Positions 1-9,923 are shown, numbered from the stretch's first letter. The stretch is DNA of 64,000 nt from Methylorubrum sp. B1-46 (GCF_021117295.1 NZ_CP088247.1:4851001-4915000), one strand, 5' to 3'. The notes: generated by a model from the sequence alone, not told the origin. Numbers and translations are program-made.

Positions 1-1397
1 AGGCGCACGGGGAGCAGGCGGGCGTCGAGGTCGTTCAGCGTCAGGCGGGTCTGGCGCTTCCCCATGATGAAGGCTTCGAGCCTTCGAGCGAGCTCCGTGT
101 CGTAGACCTCGACGTTCAATTCGAAGTTCAGGCGGAAGCTGCGCGAATCCCAGTTCGCGCTGCCGATGAAGCACCATTGCCCGTCGACGGTCATCGCCTT
201 CGAATGGTCGAAGGGCGGGCCATCGATCCAGATCCGCACGCCGCTCTTGAGCAGCGGGTCGATATGGCCGCGAGTCGCCCAATCGACGAAGCGATGGTCG
301 CTCTTCTTGGGGATGACCACGTCGACCTCGATGCCGCGGGTCGCCGCAAGGCACAGCGCGTTCACGATGAGGTCGTTGGGCAGGAAATACGGCGTCGTCA
401 GCCGGATCGAGTCCTTCGCGCAGGTGATCGCCTGAAGGATCACGGTGGCGATCTTCTCGATGTCGGCGTCGGGGCCCGAGGTGACGACGCGGGCGGTGAC
501 CGCGCCGGCCAGCGCGAGCGGCGGCAGCCACGCCTCGCCGTCCAGCTCCTCGTCGGCCACGAACAGCCAGTCGGCGATGAAGGCCTGCGTCAGGTGCTCG
601 ACCACCGGCCCCTCGATCCGGAAATGGGTGTCGCGGATCGGAAAGTCCGGCTTCTGGGCGACGCGGTTGCCGTCGGAGATGTTGACGCCGCCGGTGAAGG
701 CGACGCGTCCGTCGAGGATCAGCAGCTTCTTGTGCGTGCGCAGGTTCAGGAAGGGCATCCGCCAGGGCAGCGCGGAATGCATGAACAGGCCCGCCGGCAC
801 CCCAAGCCGACGCAGGCGCCGCCACGCCGCCGGGAAGAAGTAGCCGCTGCCGATGCCGTCGAGGATGACCCGCACCTCGGCGCCCCGGTCCTGGGCCGCC
901 TTCAGCGCGTCGCAAAAGGCCCGTCCGGTCGCGTCGTCGCGAAAGATGTAGCTCGACAGCGCGACGCTGCGGCTTGCCTCGCCGATCGCCGCCAGCATCG
1001 CCGGATAGGCCTCGTCGCCGTTGCGGAACATCGCGAAGCGGTTACCGGCCACGGTCGGCAGGCCTGTGATCGACTGCGCCGCCCGGTCGAGGGCGCGGTA
1101 CGGCTCGGGCACGTGGGCGGAGGGCTGCGGCGTGTCGTCGACCGTCTGCGAGGGGCGCCGCTTCAGCCGCCGGGCGCGCCGTTCGACCCGGTTGATGCCG
1201 AAGGTGATGTAGAGGAGGCTGCCGAAGACCGGCGCGAGCCAGGCCAGCCCGATCCAGCCGATCGCCGCGCCCACCACTCGCTTGCGCAGCAGCACGTGGA
1301 CGCTGACGCCCGCCGAGATCACGAGGCCGATGGCCGCGACGATCTCGGTGCGAAGCGAGGCCGTCGTGCCGAGCCATCGGGTGAGAACTTCTTCCAC
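1..1397 (-). CDS. cls: Cardiolipin synthase (phospholipase D family), 3' end cut by the window edge
   Basis: Membrane enzyme that joins two phosphatidylglycerols, or a close variant of that reaction, to make cardiolipin. About 465 residues are visible and the C-terminus lies beyond position 1. Two hydrophobic N-terminal segments (about residues 14-31 and 37-60) precede two phospholipase D domains. Each carries an HxKxxxxD motif: HKKLLILD near residue 222, followed by GGVNISDG, and HSKAMTVD near residue 398, followed by GSANWDSRS. This arrangement is the family standard. No ATG lies upstream in frame, so I use a GTG at 1397 that opens VEEVLTRWLG. It is divergent from addB. Confidence 0.88.
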   Translation of the reverse strand, partial: MEEVLTRWLGTTASLRTEIVAAIGLVISAGVSVHVLLRKRVVGAAIGWIGLAWLAPVFGSLLYITFGINRVERRARRLKRRPSQTVDDTPQPSAHVPEPYRALDRAAQSITGLPTVAGNRFAMFRNGDEAYPAMLAAIGEASRSVALSSYIFRDDATGRAFCDALKAAQDRGAEVRVILDGIGSGYFFPAAWRRLRRLGVPAGLFMHSALPWRMPFLNLRTHKKLLILDGRVAFTGGVNISDGNRVAQKPDFPIRDTHFRIEGPVVEHLTQAFIADWLFVADEELDGEAWLPPLALAGAVTARVVTSGPDADIEKIATVILQAITCAKDSIRLTTPYFLPNDLIVNALCLAATRGIEVDVVIPKKSDHRFVDWATRGHIDPLLKSGVRIWIDGPPFDHSKAMTVDGQWCFIGSANWDSRSFRLNFELNVEVYDTELARRLEAFIMGKRQTRLTLNDLDARLLPVR

Positions 1398-1610
1398 CGG
1401 TCCGCCTGCCGCCCTGCCCTGTCGGGGAATGGCCGAGGAGATAAGCCAAGCCTGGGGCGGCGAACAGGCGCCTCGCCACAGATTGCCGCCCCGTGCTAGA
1501 ACAAACCTCGAACGAGAGCCGGCACGGCCGCCGCCTTTCGAAAGCCTTCACCCTCTTGTCCTCAGGTGGTCGCACACGCCTCCCGAGGGTCAGGTCTCAT
1601 ACCGTCGAGC

Positions 1611-4600
1611 ATGTCCGCACGCGCCGCTCCTCGCGTCTTCACGATTCCTCCCGGCGCCCCGTTCCTGCCGACACTGGCGGAGGCCCTGGTCTCCGGCCGC
1701 CTCGTCGGCGCGGTCGGCCACGATCCCTTGGCGCTCGCCGCGGTCACGCTCTACCTGCCGACGCAGCGCGCGGTGCGGGCGCTCTCGACCGTGCTCGCAC
1801 AGCGCCTGGGCGGGGCGGCCCTGCTGCCGCGGATGATCCCGCTCGGCGAGGCAGACGAGGCCGAACTCGATCTCTCCTCCAACACGCTTCTGGAAACGCC
1901 GGAAGACCTGCTCTACCCGTCGATCCCCGCGCTCGAGCGCCGGCTGATCCTGGCGCGGCTCGTCCAGAAATGGGCGGAGACGGTGGACCGCGAATTGCTG
2001 CCCATCGACGACGAGGTGCCCTTCCTCGTGCCCTCCTCTCCCGCCGACGCGGTGGCGCTCGCCGCCGACCTCGAAGGGCTGATGGATGCGCTCACCGTCG
2101 AGGGCCTGCCCTGGAGCGAGATCGCCTCCGCGGTGGAGGCCGAGCATTCGCGCTACTTCCGCCTCACCCTCGACTTCCTGCGGATCGCCGCCGAGCACTG
2201 GCCCGACATCCTCGCCGCCCGCTCGCTCGCCGACCCGGCCGCCCGTGCCCGCCGCCTCGTCCTCGCCGAGGCCGCCCGGCTCGACCGCGACCGGCCGGAC
2301 GATCCGGTGATCGTTGCGGGCTCCACCGGTTCGGTGCCCGCGACCGCACGGCTGATCGCGGCGGTGGCCCGCCTCCCCCGCGGCGCGGTGGTGCTGCCAG
2401 GCCTCGACCTGCATCTCGACGAAGAGGGCTGGGAGGCGATCGACGGCGCGGGCGGCAAGCGCGAGGAGATCGCCCACGGCCATCCGCAGGCGATCCTGCA
2501 TGCTCTGACCGGGCCGAGGGGCTTGGCCACCGGCCGGGCGGAGGTCGAGACACTCGGCGCGCTCCCGCCCGAGGCGGTGGCGCGGGAGAGGCTGCTGTCG
2601 CAGGCGCTACGCCCGGCCGAGACGACGGATGCCTGGGCCCGGCTCGACCCGGCCGAACGGGTGACCCTCGCGCGGGAAGGGATGGCGGGCCTCGCTGTGG
2701 TCGAGGCGGCGGACGAGCGCGAGGAGGCGCTGGTCGCCGCCCTGGCGCTCCGCGAGACGCTGGAGACGCCCGGCGCCACCGCCGCCCTCGTCACGCCCGA
2801 CCGCGGGCTGGCGCTGCGCGTGTCCGCCGAACTCGCCCGTTGGGGCATCGCGGCGGAGGATTCGGCGGGCTTGAGCCTCGCCCGCTCGCAGGCCGGCCGC
2901 TTCGCCCGGCTTGTGGCCGAACTCGCCGCCGAGGTGTCCCCTGCCCGCGTCATCGCGCTCCTGGCCCATCCCTTCGTCCGGCTGGGTCTCTCCCGCAGCG
3001 AGGTGGTGCGCGCCGCCGCCGCCCTGGAGATCGGCGGCTTGCGCGGCCCCGCCCCGATCCCGAAGAACAGTTTCGAGGGCATGCGGGCGGCGGTGGCGCT
3101 CCAGCGCAACGCCACGGAGCGGGTGCCGCGCGCCAAGAAGCGCCTGAAGCCGATCGATTGGGATCTTTCCGAGAACATCCTCGACCGTCTGGAGATCGCG
3201 CTCGACGCGTTCCGCACCGACCTCCACCCCGCCACCGGCAACCTCGTGGCGCTGGCCGCTCTCCATCGCGAGGCCTGCGAGGGGATGATGGGCGGAGCGG
3301 AAGAGGACGACGAGATCGACGATCCCTCTCTCGACACCCTCGACGGCCTGTTCGACGATCTCGAAGCGGCCGAGCAGGAAGAGCTGCCGGGCCGCTTCTC
3401 CGATTACGCCGCCTTCTTCACCGCGCTGGCCCGCGACCGCACCGTGGCCTGCGCCCAGCGGAACGCGCATCCGCGCCTGCGCATCCTCGGGCCGCTCGAA
3501 GCGCGCCTGCTCTCCGTCGATCGGATCGTGCTCGGCGGGCTCGACGAGGCGGTCTGGCCGGTGCGCCAGACCACCGATGCCTTCCTCAACCGGCCGATGC
3601 GCGGGGATGTCGGCCTGAGCCCGCCGGAGCGCCGGATCGGGCAGGCAGCCCACGACTTCGTCCAGGGCCTCGGGACGCACGACGCCGTGGTGACCCGCGC
3701 GGCGAAGCGCGAGGGCTCGCCGACCGTGCCCTCGCGCTTCCTCCAGCGCCTGCGTGCCTTCGGCGGCGATGCGGTCTGGGCCGGCGCCCTCGCCCGTGGG
3801 CAGCGCCTGCGCGGCCTCGCGGCCATCCTCGACCGCGGCCAGGAGGCGCCACCCCCACGGCTGACGCGGCCCGCGCCGCGGCCCGATCCGGCCCTGTTCC
3901 CGGAGCGGCTCAGCGTCACCGAGATCGAGACCCTGGTGCGCGACCCCTACTCGATCTTCGCCCGCCACATCCTCGGGCTGGAAGCGCTGGAGCCGATGGC
4001 CGTGGTGCCGGGCGCGGCCGAGCGCGGCAGCCTGATCCACAAGATTCTTGGCGACTTTTCCGCAGCCCATCCCGGCCCGCTGCCAGCCGGTGCGGAGACG
4101 TTGCTCTACGCCATCGCCCTCGACGCCTTCGGCCCGCTTCAGGACCAGTATCCGGAACTCTACGCCGAGTGGTTCCCCCGCTACGAGCGGATGGCGGTGG
4201 CCTTCCTCGAATGGGAGGCGAGCCAGCGCCAGGGCCTGCGGGCAATCCACGCCGAGCGATCCGGAAAGCTGACGATCCCGCTCGGCGAGCGGACGTTCAC
4301 CCTCTCGGCCCGTGCCGACCGGATCGAGGCCCGCGCCGACGGCGGCTACTGCATCGTGGACTTCAAGACCGGCACGCCGCCGAGCAACCGCACGGTCTTC
4401 GCCGGGTTCTCGCCCCAACTCACCCTGGAGGCGGCGATGCTGATGCACGGCGCGTTCGAGGGGCTGAAGGCCGCCGCCCCCCCGGATCTGCTCTACGTCC
4501 ACGCCTCGGGCGGGCGCGACCCGTTCCGGCCGATCCCGATCAAGCCTCCGCCCGGCGATGGCCGCCCGGTCGAGGCCATCGTCACCGAGCATCTCGAGCG

Positions 4601-4748
4601 CCTGCGCGGGCTGATCGCCCGCTACATGACCGGAGAGGCGGCCTATCTGTCGCGGCCCTACCCGCAATATGTGCGCGCCTATAACGAGTACGATCACCTC
4701 GCCCGCGTGCTCGAATGGTCGCTGGCCGGCGAAGGAGAGGCCGCGTGA
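1611..4748 (+). CDS. addB: Double-strand break repair protein AddB
   Basis: Nuclease/scaffold subunit of the AddAB helicase-nuclease, which processes double-strand breaks for RecA loading (the RecBCD counterpart). It is 1045 residues, normal for the alphaproteobacterial form. The C-terminal PD-(D/E)XK nuclease is visible as ARADRIEA then YCIVDFKTG near residues 900-920. No Walker A loop appears in the N-terminal helicase-like domain, and no C-terminal cysteine cluster follows DFKTG, so the iron-sulfur staple of Bacillus AddB seems absent. The ATG at 1611 opens MSARAAPRVFTIPP; upstream in-frame GTG codons encode non-conserved residues. The stop overlaps the addA start by GTGA, indicating translational coupling. 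Confidence 0.93.
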   Translation: MSARAAPRVFTIPPGAPFLPTLAEALVSGRLVGAVGHDPLALAAVTLYLPTQRAVRALSTVLAQRLGGAALLPRMIPLGEADEAELDLSSNTLLETPEDLLYPSIPALERRLILARLVQKWAETVDRELLPIDDEVPFLVPSSPADAVALAADLEGLMDALTVEGLPWSEIASAVEAEHSRYFRLTLDFLRIAAEHWPDILAARSLADPAARARRLVLAEAARLDRDRPDDPVIVAGSTGSVPATARLIAAVARLPRGAVVLPGLDLHLDEEGWEAIDGAGGKREEIAHGHPQAILHALTGPRGLATGRAEVETLGALPPEAVARERLLSQALRPAETTDAWARLDPAERVTLAREGMAGLAVVEAADEREEALVAALALRETLETPGATAALVTPDRGLALRVSAELARWGIAAEDSAGLSLARSQAGRFARLVAELAAEVSPARVIALLAHPFVRLGLSRSEVVRAAAALEIGGLRGPAPIPKNSFEGMRAAVALQRNATERVPRAKKRLKPIDWDLSENILDRLEIALDAFRTDLHPATGNLVALAALHREACEGMMGGAEEDDEIDDPSLDTLDGLFDDLEAAEQEELPGRFSDYAAFFTALARDRTVACAQRNAHPRLRILGPLEARLLSVDRIVLGGLDEAVWPVRQTTDAFLNRPMRGDVGLSPPERRIGQAAHDFVQGLGTHDAVVTRAAKREGSPTVPSRFLQRLRAFGGDAVWAGALARGQRLRGLAAILDRGQEAPPPRLTRPAPRPDPALFPERLSVTEIETLVRDPYSIFARHILGLEALEPMAVVPGAAERGSLIHKILGDFSAAHPGPLPAGAETLLYAIALDAFGPLQDQYPELYAEWFPRYERMAVAFLEWEASQRQGLRAIHAERSGKLTIPLGERTFTLSARADRIEARADGGYCIVDFKTGTPPSNRTVFAGFSPQLTLEAAMLMHGAFEGLKAAAPPDLLYVHASGGRDPFRPIPIKPPPGDGRPVEAIVTEHLERLRGLIARYMTGEAAYLSRPYPQYVRAYNEYDHLARVLEWSLAGEGEAA

Positions 4749-7700
4749 ACGCCCCGCTGACCGGCTTCACCGTCGACGACCTGACCAAGGCGGCCCAGCG
4801 CCGGGCCGCCGATCCGCGCCTCTCGGCCTGGGTTTCGGCCAATGCGGGCGCGGGCAAGACCAAGGTGCTCACCGACCGGGTGCTGCGCCTGCTCCTCGAC
4901 GGGGCGCCGCCCGGCCGCATCCTCTGCCTCACCTTCACCAAGGCGGCGGCCGCCAACATGTCGATCCGCGTGTTCCAGCGCCTCGGCCGCTGGGTGACGC
5001 TGGACGACGCGGCCCTGAGCGCGGAACTGATCGAACTCACCGGCGAGCGGCCCGCCCGCGACACCCTGCGGCTCGCACGCCGCCTGTTCGCCCGCGCCGT
5101 CGAGACGCCGGGCGGCCTCAAGATCGAGACCCTGCACGCGCTGTGCGAGCGGCTGCTGCACATGTTCCCGTTCGAGGCCAACGTGCCGGCCCGCTTCGTC
5201 GTGCTCGACGACAACCAGTCGCGCGAGGCGTTCGAGATCGAGACCGACAACGTCCTCGCCGACGCGATCCTCGGCGGCAATCAGGAGCTTTCCGACGCGC
5301 TGGCCGTGGTCGGCGCGGAAGCCTCCGGCGATACGCTGCGCGAGGCGATCCGCGCCGCGATGCGCACCCGCGCCCTGTTCTCCGATCACCGCGCCCTGGA
5401 GCCGGCGCTGGCCCGCCTGCCCCGCGCGCTGGCGCTGCGGGACGGCGCCAGCGTCGAGAGCATCGAGACCGAAATCCTGGCGGGCAGCACACTCGGCGAC
5501 TGGCGCGAGATCGCGGCGAGGCTGCGCACCGGCAAGGCGACGGACGAGCGGCTGGCCGACGGGCTCGTGGAGGCGCAGGCTGCCCTGAACCTGGGCAAGG
5601 CGCTCGCCCCCTATCGCTCGGTCTTCTTCACCGACAAGGACGAGCCGCGTGCGGCGAAGTCCTTCGGCACCAAGGCGGTGCCGGAAGACGTGAAGCAGGC
5701 GCTGCTCGACGAGCAGGCCCGCCTCATCCCGCTCTTCGACGATCTGCGCGCCGCCCGCGCGCTCGCCCGGACGCGCGGGCTGTTTCGGCTGGCCGCCGAG
5801 ATCCACCGCCGGGTCGAGGCTCAAAAAACCCGGCTCGGCGCTCTCGATTTCGACGACCTGATCCACAAGACCCTCGACCTGCTCTCGCGGGTCGGCGCCT
5901 CTTGGGTCCTGTACAAGCTCGACCGCGGCGTCGACCACGTCCTCGTCGATGAGGCGCAGGACACCAACCCGCAGCAATGGGAAATCCTGCGCACGCTCAC
6001 CGCCGAGTTCGCGGCGGGCGAAGGCGCCCGCGGCCTCACCCGCACCCGCTTCGCCGTGGGCGACCCCAAGCAGTCGATCTACAGTTTCCAGGGCGCCGAC
6101 CCGCGGGAATTCGAGCTGACCCGCCGCGCCTGGGGCCGGGCGGCGGAGGGCGCGGGCCACGACTTCGCCGATGTCAGCCTGCGGCTCTCGTTCCGCACCG
6201 CGAACCACGTGCTCGCCGCGGTCGATGCCGTATTCGGCGTGCCGGAGCACTTTGCCGGCCTCTCCTTCGACGCGGGCGCGCCGGGCACGGTCCACGCCTC
6301 CGCCCGTGCCGGCGTGCCCGGCGCGGTCGAACTCTGGGGCATCGAGGAGCCGGCGGAAGCCGAAGAGCCCGATGCCTGGGCCGCCCCCGTCGATGCGCCG
6401 GAGCCCAATGCGCCTGCCATCGTCACCGCCCGCCGTATCGCCCGCGCGGTGAAAGCCTGGACGAGCAAGGGCGATGCCTGTGGCCGCGTCTGGCGGCCGG
6501 GCGACGTGCTGATCCTCGTGCGCAAGCGCTCGGCCGCCTTCGAGGAAGTGATCCGGGCGCTGAAAGGGCTCGGCGTGCCGGTGGCGGGCCAAGACCGGCT
6601 CGAGGTGGCGGGCCACATCGCCGTGCTCGATCTGGTCGCGGTCGGCCGCGCCGGGCTTCTGCCCGCCGACGACCTGACGCTCGCCACCGCCCTCAAGACC
6701 CCGCTCGTCGGGCTGACCGACGACGACCTGACCCGCATCGCTGCCCGCCGCCCGTTCTCCGAGACGCTGGAAGACGCGCTGACCCGCCACGCGGAAGCCG
6801 GCGACGGGGCGGCGATCCGCGGCCGCACTGCCCTGCAGCTCTGGATCCGCCTCGCGGCGGAGAACGGCCCGTTCGGCTTCTACGCCGCCCTGCTCGGCCC
6901 CCATGGCGGGCGCAGCCGGCTGGTGGCGCGGCTCGGCGGCGAGGCGGGCGACGCCATCGACGTCTTCCTCGCCCAGGCCGCCGACGCCGAGAACGGCGGC
7001 GACGCCCCCTGCCTCGAAGCCTTCTTGTCCGACTACGTGGTGCGTCCCGGCCGCGGAAAGAGCGGCCTCTCGGTCAAGCGCGACCTGGAGGCCGGCCGCG
7101 ACGAGGTGCGCGTGATGACGGTCCACGGCGCCAAGGGGTTGGAAGCGCCCGTCGTCGTCGTCATCGACGGCTGCGAGCCGCTCGGGCGCAACGACCCGCC
7201 GCTCCTCGGTCTCGACCACGCCGCCGACGGCCCGCTGCCGCCGGTCTGGACCGGCGGGCGCACGCAGGATTGCGCGGCGACGCTGGCCGCCCGCTCGGCA
7301 CTGCAGGCGCGGGCGCGAGAGGAGCATAACCGCCTGCTCTACGTCGCCATGACGCGGGCCGCCGACCACCTCGTCATCGCCCCCTATCGCGGGGCGACGC
7401 GGGAGACCCCGGCCTCGTGGTGCGAGATGGTCCGCATCGGCCTGGAGCGGGGCTTGGGGCCCGGCGAGGCGATCGAGACCGAGCACGGACCGATCACGAT
7501 CTGGCGCGACGGCTCCGCCGCCGCGTTCGCCGCCGCAGCGGAGGCCACGGTCGCGCCGGAGCCCGAGGCGGTGCCGGACTGGCTGTTCGCGAAGGCCGCG
7601 CCGGAGGCCGAGGCCGCGCCGCCCCTGAGCCCGTCCGGCGCTCTCGGCGCGGCGGATGGCCAGCGCCAGCCCCAGCGCCGCCTCGGCGACGCCGAGGCCC

Positions 7701-8179
7701 GCCGCCGCGGCGCCCTGGTCCACGCGCTGCTCGAACACCTGCCGCGGATCGAGCCGGCCCGCCGGGCGGAAGCCGCCGAACGTTTCGCCCGCGCCCGTGC
7801 GCCGGCTCTCGACGAGAGCAAGCGCCGGGACCTCGTGCGCTCCGTGCTGCGGCTGATCGAGGCGCCGGACCTCGCGCCGCTGTTCTCAGGCCAGGCGCGG
7901 GCCGAGGTGGCCCTCTCAGGCAGGATCGTGGTGGACGGCGTCGAGCGCGACGTCACCGGCCGCATCGACCGCCTCGTCGTCGAGGACGGCCGCGTGATCC
8001 TGTGCGACTTCAAGACCGGCCGTCCGCCGGCGGAGGATGCCCCACTGCCCGAGCGCGAGGCGGCGCAGGTCGCCCTCTACGCGCGGCTGGCCGCCGCGAT
8101 CTGGCCGGACCACGCGATCACCGCCCTCTTGGTCTGGACCTCGGGGCCGGTGGTGCGGCGGGTGGAGAGGGCCGTTTGA
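4745..8179 (+). CDS. addA: Double-strand break repair helicase AddA
   Basis: UvrD/RecB-like helicase plus nuclease, partner of AddB (1144 residues). Motifs in order: Walker A NAGAGKT (residues 33-39), DEAQDTNPQQ (about 402), GDPKQSIYSFQG, VMTVHGAKGLE and LLYVAMTRAADH. The C-terminal PD-(D/E)XK nuclease shows GRIDRLVVEDG (about 1072) and CDFKTGRPP (about 1088). The GTG at 4745 is chosen because it overlaps the addB stop as GTGA and starts right before the conserved N-terminal part. AddA and AddB are expected to form one heterodimer with two nuclease sites. Confidence 0.95.
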   Translation: MNAPLTGFTVDDLTKAAQRRAADPRLSAWVSANAGAGKTKVLTDRVLRLLLDGAPPGRILCLTFTKAAAANMSIRVFQRLGRWVTLDDAALSAELIELTGERPARDTLRLARRLFARAVETPGGLKIETLHALCERLLHMFPFEANVPARFVVLDDNQSREAFEIETDNVLADAILGGNQELSDALAVVGAEASGDTLREAIRAAMRTRALFSDHRALEPALARLPRALALRDGASVESIETEILAGSTLGDWREIAARLRTGKATDERLADGLVEAQAALNLGKALAPYRSVFFTDKDEPRAAKSFGTKAVPEDVKQALLDEQARLIPLFDDLRAARALARTRGLFRLAAEIHRRVEAQKTRLGALDFDDLIHKTLDLLSRVGASWVLYKLDRGVDHVLVDEAQDTNPQQWEILRTLTAEFAAGEGARGLTRTRFAVGDPKQSIYSFQGADPREFELTRRAWGRAAEGAGHDFADVSLRLSFRTANHVLAAVDAVFGVPEHFAGLSFDAGAPGTVHASARAGVPGAVELWGIEEPAEAEEPDAWAAPVDAPEPNAPAIVTARRIARAVKAWTSKGDACGRVWRPGDVLILVRKRSAAFEEVIRALKGLGVPVAGQDRLEVAGHIAVLDLVAVGRAGLLPADDLTLATALKTPLVGLTDDDLTRIAARRPFSETLEDALTRHAEAGDGAAIRGRTALQLWIRLAAENGPFGFYAALLGPHGGRSRLVARLGGEAGDAIDVFLAQAADAENGGDAPCLEAFLSDYVVRPGRGKSGLSVKRDLEAGRDEVRVMTVHGAKGLEAPVVVVIDGCEPLGRNDPPLLGLDHAADGPLPPVWTGGRTQDCAATLAARSALQARAREEHNRLLYVAMTRAADHLVIAPYRGATRETPASWCEMVRIGLERGLGPGEAIETEHGPITIWRDGSAAAFAAAAEATVAPEPEAVPDWLFAKAAPEAEAAPPLSPSGALGAADGQRQPQRRLGDAEARRRGALVHALLEHLPRIEPARRAEAAERFARARAPALDESKRRDLVRSVLRLIEAPDLAPLFSGQARAEVALSGRIVVDGVERDVTGRIDRLVVEDGRVILCDFKTGRPPAEDAPLPEREAAQVALYARLAAAIWPDHAITALLVWTSGPVVRRVERAV

Positions 8180-8187
8180 CGCCCTCC

Positions 8188-8281
8188 CCGTCATCGCAAG
8201 CGGATGCAAAGCGATCCAGCGGCGCGGCCCTTCCGGGAAAGGCGCGCTCTGGATTGCTTCGGCCTCGCCTCGCAATGACGG
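8188..8281. repeat. Interspersed palindromic repeat, family A, copy 1
   Basis: The 94-bp stretch begins CCGTCATCGCAAGC and ends GCCTCGCAATGACGG, which are near-inverse. Inside, GCGATCCAG and CTCTGGATTGC are also inverted. The right half is nearly identical to a segment at 37243-37287. It sits between the convergent 3' ends of addA and the PQQ dehydrogenase gene and fills the intergenic gap. Confidence 0.7.
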
Positions 8282-8291
8282 GTCAGCAGCC

Positions 8292-9590
8292 TCAGCTGCT
8301 TTTCTTGGGCGTCAGCTTGACGATCTGGCCGTCATCCTCGGTGACCGCGTAGACGGCACCGTCGGGGCCGACGCGCACGTCGCGGACGCGGTGCTCCAGC
8401 GGGATGCGCTCCTCGGTGACGACCTTGTCGCCGTCGAGCTTGAGCACGACGAGGCCCGTGCTGACGAGGCCGCCGATCAGGAACTGGTTCTTCCAGGCCG
8501 GGAACGCGTCCTTGTCGTAGAGTGCCATGCCCGAGGGACCGATCACCGGATCCCAGTAATAGACCGGCTGCACCGTGCCGCCGGCCTGGGTCTGACCGTC
8601 GCCGATCTTCTCGCCGGAATACTCGATGCCGTAGGTCACCACCGGCCAGCCGTAATTGAGGCCGGGGCGCGGGCGGTTCAGCTCATCGCCGCCGCGCGGC
8701 CCGTGCTCCACCGTCCAGAGCCGACCCTGATTGTCCAGGGCGGCGGCCTGGACGTTGCGGTGGCCGTAGGACCAGATCTCGGGCTTGGCCTTCTCGCCGC
8801 CGGTGAAGGGGTTGTCCTTCGGCGCGTTGCCGTCGGTGTCGATGCGGAACACCTTGCCCAGGCCGCTGGTCAGGTCCTGCGCCTGCCCGCGAGTCTGCTT
8901 GTCGGAGCGCTCGCCCACCGTGACGAACAGCTTGCCGTCCGGCGCGAAGACGAGGCGCGAGCCGAAATGCTTGTCGCCGTCATAGGTCGGCATCTGGCGG
9001 AAGATGACCTTGAGATCGTCGAGCCGGGCCTTGCCGTCGCTCTCCACCAGCTTGGCCTTGGCCACCGTGGTGCCGTTGCCCTTGTCCCGCGGCTCGCTGT
9101 AGCTGAAGTAGACCGTGCGGTCGGCGGCGAAGCTCGGGCTCAGCGCGATGTCGAGCAGGCCGCCCTGCCCTTTCGGATCGACCTTCGGCACGCCAGCCAC
9201 CGGCTGGCCCACCGTGCCATCCTTGGCCACGATGCGGATCTTGCCGGCCTTCTCCGTGACGATCATACGCCCGTCGGGCAGGAACTCCATCGCCCAGGGA
9301 CTCTCCAGGCCCTTTGCCACGACCGCGGTCTCGACCTCGGTCTTCTGCGCCGGCTCGGGCGCGCGGGTCTGGTTCGGCAGGAGCGGCTTGTACTCGGTGT
9401 TCGGCGGCTCCTTCTCCGCAACGGTGGAGCCGGCGCTCGGCGCGGCCGGAGCCTGGAACGACTCGCCCTGAATGCGCGGGGCGCGCGTGTCCTCGGCTCC
9501 GCCCTGGCCGGAGGGCGCTTGCGCGAAGGCGGAGGCATCGAGGCCGAGGGCCGCGACAGTGGCGAGCAGAAGGGAAAGAGTGCGCGTCAC
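8292..9590 (-). CDS. PQQ-dependent aldose/sugar dehydrogenase, exported
   Basis: Soluble periplasmic quinoprotein of the YliI/Asd type (432 residues) that oxidises sugars with pyrroloquinoline quinone. A signal peptide (residues 1-23, ending ASAFA before QAPSG) is followed by an Ala/Pro-rich linker. Then comes a six-bladed propeller with family hallmarks: SPWAMEFLPDGRMIVTEK, EHGPRGGDELN and GLNYGWPVVTYG. The start is GTG at 9590 with AAGGATC about 8 bases upstream. It converges on addA and is divergent from trxA. The natural substrate cannot be read from sequence. Confidence 0.87.
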   Translation of the reverse strand: MTRTLSLLLATVAALGLDASAFAQAPSGQGGAEDTRAPRIQGESFQAPAAPSAGSTVAEKEPPNTEYKPLLPNQTRAPEPAQKTEVETAVVAKGLESPWAMEFLPDGRMIVTEKAGKIRIVAKDGTVGQPVAGVPKVDPKGQGGLLDIALSPSFAADRTVYFSYSEPRDKGNGTTVAKAKLVESDGKARLDDLKVIFRQMPTYDGDKHFGSRLVFAPDGKLFVTVGERSDKQTRGQAQDLTSGLGKVFRIDTDGNAPKDNPFTGGEKAKPEIWSYGHRNVQAAALDNQGRLWTVEHGPRGGDELNRPRPGLNYGWPVVTYGIEYSGEKIGDGQTQAGGTVQPVYYWDPVIGPSGMALYDKDAFPAWKNQFLIGGLVSTGLVVLKLDGDKVVTEERIPLEHRVRDVRVGPDGAVYAVTEDDGQIVKLTPKKSS

Positions 9591-9923
9591 GTCGTTTGAT
9601 CCTTGTGCGGGTCGCCGATCCTGCTCGCCAAATGGGGCGCGGGCGGCTCATGGCGAGGCCTGCGGCGGCGCAGGTGACCGCAGGCGGCGGTTTTGCGCAC
9701 CCATCCGGGGCGAGGATTGCGGGCAAGAATTACGGGGATGAGCTGTGCCGGATCCATGTGGGTTTGGCGCCTCAGACCCGCGACCGGGGCGCGACGCCTT
9801 GACCGGGGAGCGGGGCGTCGCCAATTCTCGGCTCACCGTGAGGCGCCGAACCCACTCCCCGGTGCCCTCCATGCGGGAGCCTTCCATGGACCCGCATGGG
9901 ACCGCGTGTCGAAAGGACCTACG
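9591..9923. other. Divergent intergenic region between the PQQ dehydrogenase and trxA
   Basis: This 333-bp region must hold both promoters. I see no clear -35/-10 pair. The one clear structure is a perfect 9-bp inverted repeat, CCATGCGGG (9869-9877) and CCCGCATGG (9891-9899), just upstream of the trxA ribosome binding site. No gene is supported here. Confidence 0.5.
9869..9899 (+). promoter_or_regulatory. Inverted repeat in the trxA leader
   Basis: Two perfect 9-bp arms separated by 13 bases, ending 12 bases before the GAAAGGA ribosome binding site of trxA. It could be an operator or an mRNA hairpin. The function is inference only. Confidence 0.35.

Noticed and set aside
177-1499. Plus-strand frame of 440 codons over the cardiolipin synthase
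   Set aside because: The minus strand encodes two complete HKD motifs and TM helices; the plus frame translates to Arg/Asp/Gly-rich sequence without motifs.
4694-7738. Open frame of 1014 codons on the minus strand opposite addA
   Set aside because: Shadow of addA third-position GC bias; its translation is low-complexity Arg/Gly/Ala with no motif, while addA shows all helicase and nuclease motifs.
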